From positions 1 to 35,571 of the forward strand of contig CAAGIL010000132.1 of NCBI GenBank assembly GCA_900769905.1: 35,571 nucleotides of DNA. The letters run 5' to 3'. Under the pieces are notes generated by a model. The model worked only from the letters and a program-made list of their open reading frames with translations, ran no database searches and was not told the origin of the DNA. Below are positions 16,688 through 22,774 of the stretch, one piece after another. Source of the DNA: Rikenellaceae bacterium (GTDB lineage: Bacteria; Bacteroidota; Bacteroidia; Bacteroidales; UBA932). The translations under genes and the position numbers were made by a program. Position 1 is the stretch's first letter. Each line of letters begins with the position of its first letter.

Positions 16688-16718
16688 CAAAGGTACAACA
16701 AAAAATCAATTCTGCAAA
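16688..16718 (-). promoter_or_regulatory. Promoter of the CPA2 antiporter
   Basis: On the minus strand, TTTG (16718-16715), a 19-base spacer, and TACCTTTG (16695-16688) make an exact Bacteroidetes promoter. It implies a leader of about 130 bases before the ATG at 16551. Confidence 0.75.
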
Positions 16719-16825
16719 ATTTTTTGAATAAATTTTTTGAAAAATTTTTAATAAATAATTTTTGCCTTGATTTTCAATTATTTAGACGATGAAAAACTTT
16801 TATAATATTATTTAGTTTATTCTTT

Positions 16826-16841
16826 GTCAGGTATATCTGAC
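16826..16841. promoter_or_regulatory. Short palindrome in the antiporter-Na/Pi intergenic region
   Basis: GTCAG and CTGAC with a 6-base spacer form an inverted repeat in the AT-rich stretch upstream of the Na/Pi cotransporter. It may be an operator. The remaining stretch 16720-16825 is very AT-rich, and I see no gene in it. Confidence 0.25.
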
Positions 16842-16869
16842 GAAAAGATTTGGCGGAATTGTTAAAAAA

Positions 16870-16901
16870 TTGTTAACTTTAAACGATTTTTTCGTTAACA
16901 A
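16870..16901. promoter_or_regulatory. Inverted repeat TTGTTAAC / GTTAACAA before the Na/Pi cotransporter
   Basis: Two perfect 8-base arms (16870-16877 and 16894-16901) are separated by 16 bases, within 11 bases of the ATG at 16912. The arms each contain the palindrome GTTAAC, and the spacer contains AACGA/TCGTT, so an mRNA hairpin that touches the ribosome-binding region is possible as well as a protein site. Confidence 0.35.
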
Positions 16902-16911
16902 ATTATAGTCG

Positions 16912-18594
16912 ATGGGTACAACAGCTGTATTATCTGCAATCCTGACGCTTCTGGCGGGAATAGGCATCTTTCTGATTGCCTGCCAGATGATGAGCACCAA
17001 TCTGGAATCAGCAAGTTCCGCCAAACTCAAAAAACTATTTGCCAAAGCCTCCAGGAGCAAGTTGCTGGGAGTCGGCATAGGTGCCGTCGGCACTGCTGCC
17101 ATCCAGAGTTCTGGAGCGACCTCGGTGATGACCATCGGTTTTGTGAATGCAGGCATTATCTCCTTAAGCCAGGCGGCAACAATAATATACGGTGCAAACA
17201 TAGGTACCACCATCACAGCGCAGATCGTAGCATTGGGTATGTTCGGAAGCAACGCCCTTTCAACTACGGTCATTTTTTCTGCTTTCGCCGGCCTGGGAGC
17301 ATTCTTTACCCTCTTCTCCAAACAGGACAGATGGCGCACGATGGGAGGAATTCTGGCAGGTTTCGGTATGCTTTTCGTCGGCCTGTCCCTGATGAGCAGT
17401 TCCATGGGGGACTTCGCTGCCCTTGAAGGAGTGAAGATTTTCCTTGCAAGAATAGGAAACCCTATACTACTTGTGCTCATAGGTGCCATCTTTACAGCCA
17501 TCATCCAGAGTTCTTCCGTGATGACCTCCATAGCACTTACTATGGTTGTTACGGGCCTCATCAATCTTGAACAGGGTATCTTCCTCACTATGGGTTCGAA
17601 TATCGGTTCCTGTGTCGTTGCCATCATTGCCGGTATCGCCAGCGGCAAGAATGCCAAGCGTACCGCCCTCATACACTTGCTTTTCAACTGCTCCGGTGTG
17701 GTGATTTTCCTGCTCGTCGGATGGTTGCTCAGCCTCTTCTCAGGCGGCTCGCTGAACTTTGGGGTGATGTTTGAGAATATGTTCCCGGGTGTGCCTCAGA
17801 CCCAGCTCGCAATGTTCCACACCTTCTTCAACGTGTGCACGGTCATCGTGATACTTCCGCTCAACAATGCTCTGGTGAAACTTGTGTGCAGGATTATTCC
17901 CGACACTGTCGTCGAGAACGAGGAAAGCTCCTTCAAGCTGCGCTATGTGGATGACAACATGCTCCGCACCCCGCCTCTTGCAGTTGAACAGGTGAAAAAT
18001 GAAATTATACGAATGTCTCACCTTGCCATGGAGAACTTCGACCGCTCCATTGAAATCATCACCACCCTGGATTTCGGCAAGAGGGGAGACTTCGACAGGA
18101 CTGAGGAGGAAATCAACTTCATCAACCGTGCCCTGGTGGACTTCGTGGTGAAGCTTTCCAACAAGTCGGCTCTCAGCGAGCGTGACCATATCTATCTTTC
18201 CACGACTTTCCGTTCCATACGAGACATAGAGCGTATAGGTGACTATGCAGAGAACATTGTGGAATACGCTGACGGCCTCATGCATGAGGGTTCCCGCTTC
18301 TCCGAGAAGGCCCTTGAGGAAATCAGGCAGCTCAGTGAACTCATCCACGAACTTTACGACAAGGTCCTCAAGGCCTACACTGATGAAGATTACAACTATA
18401 TGGCTCAGGCGAATATCATTGAGGAACAGATTGATGACTTCACAAAGATGATGGAAGACAATCATATCGGAAGGCTCAATGAAGGTATATGCACTCCATC
18501 AACCGGAGCCCACTATCTGGAGCTGTCCTCCAACACCGAGCGTATTGCCGACCACCTTATAAACGTTGCAAAATCAATCAGAAGCCTGCGTTAA
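16912..18594 (+). CDS. Na/Pi cotransporter family protein with PhoU-like C-terminal domain
   Basis: A 560-residue inner-membrane protein of the NptA/PNaS family, expected to bring in phosphate with sodium. The two inverted repeats each carry the QSS motif (Gln65-Ser-Ser in GTAAIQSSGATSV and Gln199-Ser-Ser in TAIIQSSSVMTSI). From about residue 345 the protein turns into a helical PhoU-like domain (VKNEIIRMSHLAMENFDRSIEII...SNTERIADHLINVAKSI). The divergent neighbour is a cation antiporter, which could help restore the sodium gradient; this link is inference. No clear -7 box is seen in its AT-rich upstream region. Confidence 0.92.
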   Translation: MGTTAVLSAILTLLAGIGIFLIACQMMSTNLESASSAKLKKLFAKASRSKLLGVGIGAVGTAAIQSSGATSVMTIGFVNAGIISLSQAATIIYGANIGTTITAQIVALGMFGSNALSTTVIFSAFAGLGAFFTLFSKQDRWRTMGGILAGFGMLFVGLSLMSSSMGDFAALEGVKIFLARIGNPILLVLIGAIFTAIIQSSSVMTSIALTMVVTGLINLEQGIFLTMGSNIGSCVVAIIAGIASGKNAKRTALIHLLFNCSGVVIFLLVGWLLSLFSGGSLNFGVMFENMFPGVPQTQLAMFHTFFNVCTVIVILPLNNALVKLVCRIIPDTVVENEESSFKLRYVDDNMLRTPPLAVEQVKNEIIRMSHLAMENFDRSIEIITTLDFGKRGDFDRTEEEINFINRALVDFVVKLSNKSALSERDHIYLSTTFRSIRDIERIGDYAENIVEYADGLMHEGSRFSEKALEEIRQLSELIHELYDKVLKAYTDEDYNYMAQANIIEEQIDDFTKMMEDNHIGRLNEGICTPSTGAHYLELSSNTERIADHLINVAKSIRSLR

Positions 18595-18609
18595 ATTTCC
18601 GTTAAAACA

Positions 18610-18640
18610 TTTGTTATGTAACGAATGTTATTTATATTTG
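18610..18640 (+). promoter_or_regulatory. Promoter of the LiaF-like gene
   Basis: TTTG (18610-18613), a 19-base spacer, and TATATTTG (18633-18640) form an exact promoter. It places the transcript start near 18647 and supports the ATG at 18661. Confidence 0.75.
18612..18632 (+). promoter_or_regulatory. Candidate operator, TGTTAT direct repeat with palindromic core (copy 2)
   Basis: TGTTATGTAAC, then GAA, then TGTTATT fills the spacer between the -33 and -7 boxes of the LiaF-like gene. It agrees with the copy at 2000-2020 at 18 of 21 positions. Its place between the boxes would suit a repressor. Confidence 0.5.
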
Positions 18641-18660
18641 CAGTCTAATTCGTGTATATT

Positions 18661-19359
18661 ATGAAAAATGCTGCAAAGTATGTTCTGGGCTTCGCAATGG
18701 TAGTCGTAGCCCTTCTGTGGATGCTCGACATCCTGAATATCGTAAATGTGACTTTCCTCTTCAAGGGCTGGTGGACCCTGTTCATTATAGTTCCGTGCAC
18801 TGTGGCTCTCTTTACCGAGAGGGACAAGGCCGGTCCGCTTGTGGGCATTGCAGTGGGCGTATTGCTCCTGCTCGGCGTGAGGGATGTCATCAACTGGGAT
18901 ATGTTCTGGAAACTTCTCCTTGCCTGCATAGTGCTCGTAATGGGTCTTGCCATTCTTTTCGGCAATTCCATAAAGAAGAAGGTCATCTCCGACAAGGAGA
19001 GATGTGACATTGAAAGGATTAAGAGAGAAGGACGCAACATCCGCGTATTCAATGTCTCTTTCGGAGAAAAGAGCCTCAATATGGATGGTGAACTCTTCGA
19101 AGGCGCGGATGTGAAGGTAAGCTTCGCTTCCCTTACCCTGGACCTGAGGAACGCCGTGTTCCAGCAGGATGCCGTGCTGAGGGTTGATTGCAGTTTCGCC
19201 GGAATGGAACTGCTTCTGCCTTCCAACATATCCGTAAAGGTAACGGCAAATGCCGCCTTCGGGGGAATAGAGGACAAGAGGAGGGTAATTCCTTCTGACA
19301 ATGCCCCTGTCCTCTATATTGAAGGAAACTGCAGTTTCGCGGGTCTGGATATACTCTAG
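18661..19359 (+). CDS. LiaF-like / DUF5668 membrane protein
   Basis: A 232-residue protein. Residues 1-105 hold four predicted membrane segments in two pairs (AAKYVLGFAMVVVALLWMLDIL, GWWTLFIIVPCTVALF, PLVGIAVGVLLLLG, MFWKLLLACIVLVMGLAILF). Residues 125-232 form a soluble beta-rich domain of the LiaF type (NVSFGEKSLNMDGELFEGADVKVSFASLTLDLRNAV...CSFAGMELLLPSNISV...CSFAGLDIL). In Firmicutes LiaF controls a cell-envelope stress sensor; in Bacteroidetes the role is unclear and no two-component genes are adjacent. The start follows from the promoter at 18610-18640. Confidence 0.8.
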   Translation: MKNAAKYVLGFAMVVVALLWMLDILNIVNVTFLFKGWWTLFIIVPCTVALFTERDKAGPLVGIAVGVLLLLGVRDVINWDMFWKLLLACIVLVMGLAILFGNSIKKKVISDKERCDIERIKREGRNIRVFNVSFGEKSLNMDGELFEGADVKVSFASLTLDLRNAVFQQDAVLRVDCSFAGMELLLPSNISVKVTANAAFGGIEDKRRVIPSDNAPVLYIEGNCSFAGLDIL

Positions 19360-19369
19360 GACATTTTCT

Positions 19370-19645
19370 CTATCTGTTCTGATAGTGACCTTTCATTGAG
19401 AAAATATAGACGACCACAGTCCGCCCGTCTACGGAATAGATAATTCGGTCCGTCTTGTTGATGCGCCGGGACCATTTCCCGGCCAGGTTGTTTTTCAGTG
19501 GCTCCGGCTTGGCGATACCTGTGAAGGGGTGTTCCGCGATGTCGCGCAGAATAACCTTTATTTTTCCGGCGGTTTTGGCATCGGTTTGCTTCCACTCGTC
19601 GAAATCTTTCCTCGCACGGGGCAGGAACGCAATCTTATAGCTCAT
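19370..19645 (-). CDS. yoeB: Txe/YoeB family toxin (mRNA interferase)
   Basis: A 91-residue RelE-fold toxin that cuts mRNA at the ribosome. FTGIAKPEPLKNNLAGKWSRRINKTDRIIYSV matches the YoeB core, with the catalytic residues Glu48, Arg67 and His87 (near the C-terminus, KGHYQNR) in place. The gene begins 11 bases before the end of the antitoxin gene, so the two are coupled. It lies convergent to the LiaF-like gene with a 10-base gap. The key residues are all present, so it is probably active. Confidence 0.93.
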   Translation of the reverse strand: MSYKIAFLPRARKDFDEWKQTDAKTAGKIKVILRDIAEHPFTGIAKPEPLKNNLAGKWSRRINKTDRIIYSVDGRTVVVYIFSMKGHYQNR

Positions 19646-19889
19646 CTATGTTGACGATTTCGTAGTTTCCGTTCTTCACATCATCGTCGCCCTGACGTAT
19701 GGCCTCCACGAGGTCCGGCTGAGACATCACATAGGCGGTCTCCTGCATCGCCTCATATTCTTCCAGTGACATGATGACCACGGCAGAGCCTCCGCCACGG
19801 TTCACGATGACATTGTCGGAATCTCTTACCACCCTGTCGAGGTAGTCCTTCAAGTTTGACCTAAGGTCTGAATATGTCGCTGTTATCAT
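19635..19889 (-). CDS. yefM: Phd/YefM family antitoxin
   Basis: An 84-residue antitoxin. The N-terminal half (TATYSDLRSNLKDYLDRVVRDSDNVIVNRGGGSAVVIMSLEEYEAM) is the Phd/YefM DNA-binding dimer domain; the C-terminal half would wrap the toxin. It is upstream of and overlaps yoeB. A promoter and a two-site operator lie just upstream, consistent with autoregulation. Confidence 0.93.
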   Translation of the reverse strand: MITATYSDLRSNLKDYLDRVVRDSDNVIVNRGGGSAVVIMSLEEYEAMQETAYVMSQPDLVEAIRQGDDDVKNGNYEIVNIDEL

Positions 19890-19895
19890 AATAAA

Positions 19896-19913
19896 AGTAC
19901 TTATTTACGTACT
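19896..19913 (-). promoter_or_regulatory. Probable YefM/YoeB operator, two GTAC-centred sites
   Basis: AGTACT (19896-19901) and CGTACT (19908-19913) have centres exactly 12 bases apart, between the -7 box and the antitoxin start. The E. coli yefM operator has two TGTACA-core palindromes also 12 bases centre to centre. The core is altered here but the spacing is the same. Confidence 0.55.
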
Positions 19914-19914
19914 G

Positions 19915-19945
19915 CAAAGTTAGCGATTATTCATAAAAAAGCAAT
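19915..19945 (-). promoter_or_regulatory. Promoter of the yefM-yoeB operon
   Basis: On the minus strand, ATTG (19945-19942), a 19-base spacer, and TAACTTTG (19922-19915). The -7 box is exact and the -33 box has one change. Confidence 0.6.
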
Positions 19946-20007
19946 AGAAGGAATATACTTCGGGAAAAGAGGCAGTCGTGATTTTTCCCATTACATATCC
20001 TCTACCC

Positions 20008-21414
20008 CTACAGCAGCGGGGACATCAGGCGGGCAAGGGACTCGAGGAAACGCTTGTGGAAGGGACGGTTTTCCCACTTGGCAGGGTCCACGAGCCATGC
20101 GTGCTCCTGGTCGGCAAGGAAAGCATCCCTGGTCCTGACCGCAACGGCCTTGTCGTATATGAAGGCATTGATCTCGAAATCCTGTTCGTAGCTGCGCACG
20201 TCCATATTGGTGGATCCTATGGTCGTCAGCTTGTCGTCCGACACTATGGCCTTGGAGTGCATATAGCCGTACTCATAGAAATACACCTTCACCCCGGCAG
20301 TAATCACATCCTTGACATAGGACCTGGATGCCAGCGGCGGCACTATGCCCTTGTCTCCACGATACGGAATCATCACCCTTACGTCCACTCCGGAAAGCGC
20401 TGCGTTGCGCAAGGCCAGCAGCACAGGTTCCGTAGGAATGAGGTAAGGCGACTGGATGTAGACGTACTTCCGGCTCTGTCCTATCATCTGGACGATGCCC
20501 TGCATTATTACTCTCCACTCATCCATAGGTCCGGAGGTGGAAACCTGCATCAAAACGTTGCCCTGGGGCTCCACGCGCGGGTAGTAACGCTCCGAATCGA
20601 GCAGCTGCTTCGAGGAGAACTGCCAGTCCACCAGGAATGCCGTCTGCATCTCTGACACCGCAGGTCCGCACACGCGCATATGCGTATCTCGCCATATTCC
20701 TCCCCGTATGCCGGTGGAGTAGCGCTCGGCAATGTTCATGCCGCCGATATAGCCCACACGTCCGTCAATCACCACTACCTTGCGGTGGTTGCGGTAATTG
20801 GTGTCGCTCGAGAGCAGCGGCAGGCGCACCTTGATGAATGGTTGCACCATTACCCCGCTCGCCTTCATCCGCCTGAAGAAACCCCTGTGCCCGAGATTTG
20901 CCGCGTCATCGTATTGCACCCGCACCTCCACTCCTTCCTTCGCCTTGCGCGTGAGAATTTCTTCGACACGGCGCCCGACGGCATCGTCCTCAAACTTGAA
21001 GAACTCGAAATGAATGTGGTCGCGGGCGGAATCAAGGTCGGCAAGCAGGTCGCTGAACATGGAGTCAAAGCCGGTGTAAGTGCGTACATCGTTGCCGTTC
21101 AGGGGGAAGGAGCTGTTCGCTGAACGCAGCAGGTTCATCAGGTCCTTTTGGGCTGCGGGCGGATTCTCGCATATCTGGTCGGGATAACGGTCGGCCGTAT
21201 GCTTCTTCAGCCTGCGCAGGTCAGCATCCGTTATCAGGCGCCTGTGCTTTTTGTCCATTCCGAAGAGGAAGTAGAGCACCAGTCCCACAACGGGAAGGAA
21301 TATGAGTACGAGCAGCCAGGCCAGAGTCCGCACGGGATGCCGGTTCTCGGCTATGAGCACCACAATGGTACTGATCAGGATGATCAGGAAAAATATTCCC
21401 AGCCAGATATTCAT
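20008..21414 (-). CDS. cls: Cardiolipin synthase
   Basis: A 468-residue membrane enzyme of the phospholipase D family that joins phosphatidylglycerol units into cardiolipin. Two N-terminal membrane helices (residues 3-22 and 30-51) form the PLDc_N region. The two HKD motifs are complete: His210-Lys212-Asp217 (YRNHRKVVVIDG) and His386-Lys388-Asp393 (YMHSKAIVSDD). It starts 3 bases after the end of the CDP-alcohol phosphatidyltransferase gene, so the two form a lipid operon. The last codons (RLMSPLL) recur as an exact 24-base copy at 27546-27569. Confidence 0.95.
   Translation of the reverse strand: MNIWLGIFFLIILISTIVVLIAENRHPVRTLAWLLVLIFLPVVGLVLYFLFGMDKKHRRLITDADLRRLKKHTADRYPDQICENPPAAQKDLMNLLRSANSSFPLNGNDVRTYTGFDSMFSDLLADLDSARDHIHFEFFKFEDDAVGRRVEEILTRKAKEGVEVRVQYDDAANLGHRGFFRRMKASGVMVQPFIKVRLPLLSSDTNYRNHRKVVVIDGRVGYIGGMNIAERYSTGIRGGIWRDTHMRVCGPAVSEMQTAFLVDWQFSSKQLLDSERYYPRVEPQGNVLMQVSTSGPMDEWRVIMQGIVQMIGQSRKYVYIQSPYLIPTEPVLLALRNAALSGVDVRVMIPYRGDKGIVPPLASRSYVKDVITAGVKVYFYEYGYMHSKAIVSDDKLTTIGSTNMDVRSYEQDFEINAFIYDKAVAVRTRDAFLADQEHAWLVDPAKWENRPFHKRFLESLARLMSPLL
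20009..20032 (-). repeat. 24-bp inverted repeat, copy within the end of cls
   Basis: This segment of the cls 3' end, running into its stop codon, is the exact reverse complement of 27546-27569, about 7.5 kb away. Confidence 0.85.
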
Positions 21415-21417
21415 CTC

Positions 21418-22113
21418 CTACCAGCTTTTCGGGTCCATCTTGTCGTATTCTCGCAAGTCGCCTAACATGGTGAATATCAGCATGAGAGCAAGCACGAGTA
21501 TGATGAAGAGAGCCACCAGGTCGAGGGCGCTCAGCATGGATGTGAATCCGAAAATGCGGAAAGGCACACAGTAGTCGCGCAGAGGCTTGATGAAGATGAA
21601 CAGGGTGTTCACTATCACGATGATGAGTCTGAACTCAGTAGGCCCCATCTTGGCGTAGGTGAGTTTGAACTCCTTCTTCAGGTGGGCGTTGATGCTCACG
21701 TTGATGGTGAGAAGGAGGTATAGCACCAGCACGCCCATGGCGATGGAGAGGTGCATGAGCGAGGACAGACCTGCTCCGATGAACATGAGGCTCTCGTTGA
21801 TGCCGTCCAGCATATGATCGAGGTAATATCCGTAAAGGGGTCTCTGGTGCTTGCGTACGCGGGCAAGGGTACCGTCGAGGGAATCACCGAACCAATTGAC
21901 AAGCAGTCCGAAGGATGCCAGCCAAAGGAAGTTGATATTTACGGAGGAAAGGATGAATCCCGCACATATGATCAGGGCTCCAAGGAAGCCCACAAAGGAC
22001 AGCATATCCGAGCTCACCCATTTCGGCATTCTGTTCGCCAGCCACACCAATGCTCTCTTCTCTGCCGCATTCAGAATGGATGTCTGGATTCTTGTAGCTT
22101 GTTTGATTTCCAT
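21418..22113 (-). CDS. CDP-alcohol phosphatidyltransferase family protein
   Basis: A 231-residue integral membrane enzyme that transfers a phosphatidyl group from a CDP-alcohol to an alcohol. The family motif is complete: Asp77, Asp80-Gly81, Ala84-Arg85, Gly95, Asp99 and Asp103 (DSLDGTLARVRKHQRPLYGY, then YLDHMLD). The exact product (phosphatidylglycerol phosphate, phosphatidylinositol or other) is not clear; the cls neighbour makes an anionic phospholipid plausible. I start at ATG 22111-22113 (MEIKQATRIQ), since the 17 extra upstream residues are not family-like and run into the neighbouring promoter region. Confidence 0.88.
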   Translation of the reverse strand: MEIKQATRIQTSILNAAEKRALVWLANRMPKWVSSDMLSFVGFLGALIICAGFILSSVNINFLWLASFGLLVNWFGDSLDGTLARVRKHQRPLYGYYLDHMLDGINESLMFIGAGLSSLMHLSIAMGVLVLYLLLTINVSINAHLKKEFKLTYAKMGPTEFRLIIVIVNTLFIFIKPLRDYCVPFRIFGFTSMLSALDLVALFIILVLALMLIFTMLGDLREYDKMDPKSW

Positions 22114-22175
22114 ACTTAAACAATTAATTAGCAAATGCGAATATAATAAATTATTTGAATTCAATCCGCATCGTG

Positions 22176-22206
22176 TTTCACCAATTCCCTTTTTTGAGTA
22201 TATTTG
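22176..22206 (+). promoter_or_regulatory. Promoter of the rubrerythrin gene
   Basis: TTTC (22176-22179), a 19-base spacer, and an exact -7 TATATTTG (22199-22206), 23 bases before the ATG at 22230. It rules out the longer frame that opens at 22155. Confidence 0.65.
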
Positions 22207-22229
22207 CCGAACAATTAATCAATACAATC

Positions 22230-22769
22230 ATGAAAACCAAGTATTCAGGAACACAAACAGAGAAGAACCTCATGACCGCATTTGCAGGCGAGTCCGAGGC
22301 AAGAAACAAGTACACATACTTTGCTTCCAAGGCAAAGAAGGAAGGATTTGAGCAGATTGCAGCCCTCTTCCTCAAGACCGCAGAGAACGAGAAGGAGCAC
22401 GCCAAGCTCTGGTTCAAGGAGCTCGAAGGCATTGGCGACACCGCCCAGAACCTTGCAGCCGCTGCCTCAGGAGAGAACTATGAGTGGACCGATATGTACG
22501 CAGGCTTCGCAAAGACCGCCGAAGAGGAAGGTTTCCCTGAGCTTGCAGCAAGGTTCCGTCTGGTAGCGGAGGTCGAGAGACATCACGAGGAGAGGTATCG
22601 CGCACTTCTCAAGAATGTCGAGGCCGCGGAAGTCTTCAAGAAGAGCGAGGTCAAAGTTTGGGAATGCCGCAACTGCGGTCACATCGTAGTCGGCACCGCC
22701 GCCCCTGAGATCTGCCCTACCTGCAATCACGCTCAGGCTTATTTCGAAGTTCACGCAGAGAATTATTAG
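22230..22769 (+). CDS. rbr: Rubrerythrin
   Basis: A 179-residue peroxide-scavenging protein of anaerobes. The ferritin-like diiron domain has the expected Glu and His motifs (ESEARNKY, ENEKEH with Glu54 and His57, EVERHHEERY near 114-123). The C-terminal rubredoxin domain has the four iron cysteines at 146, 149, 162 and 165 (CRNCG and CPTC). The GH31 gene starts 5 bases after the stop; co-transcription is likely although the functions are unrelated. Confidence 0.96.
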   Translation: MKTKYSGTQTEKNLMTAFAGESEARNKYTYFASKAKKEGFEQIAALFLKTAENEKEHAKLWFKELEGIGDTAQNLAAAASGENYEWTDMYAGFAKTAEEEGFPELAARFRLVAEVERHHEERYRALLKNVEAAEVFKKSEVKVWECRNCGHIVVGTAAPEICPTCNHAQAYFEVHAENY

Positions 22770-22774
22770 CAGAT

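Noticed and set aside
19962..19989. GGGAAAA/TTTTCCC as the cls terminator
   Set aside because: Only a 7-bp AT-rich stem with a 14-base loop and no T-run on the minus strand; too weak to call.
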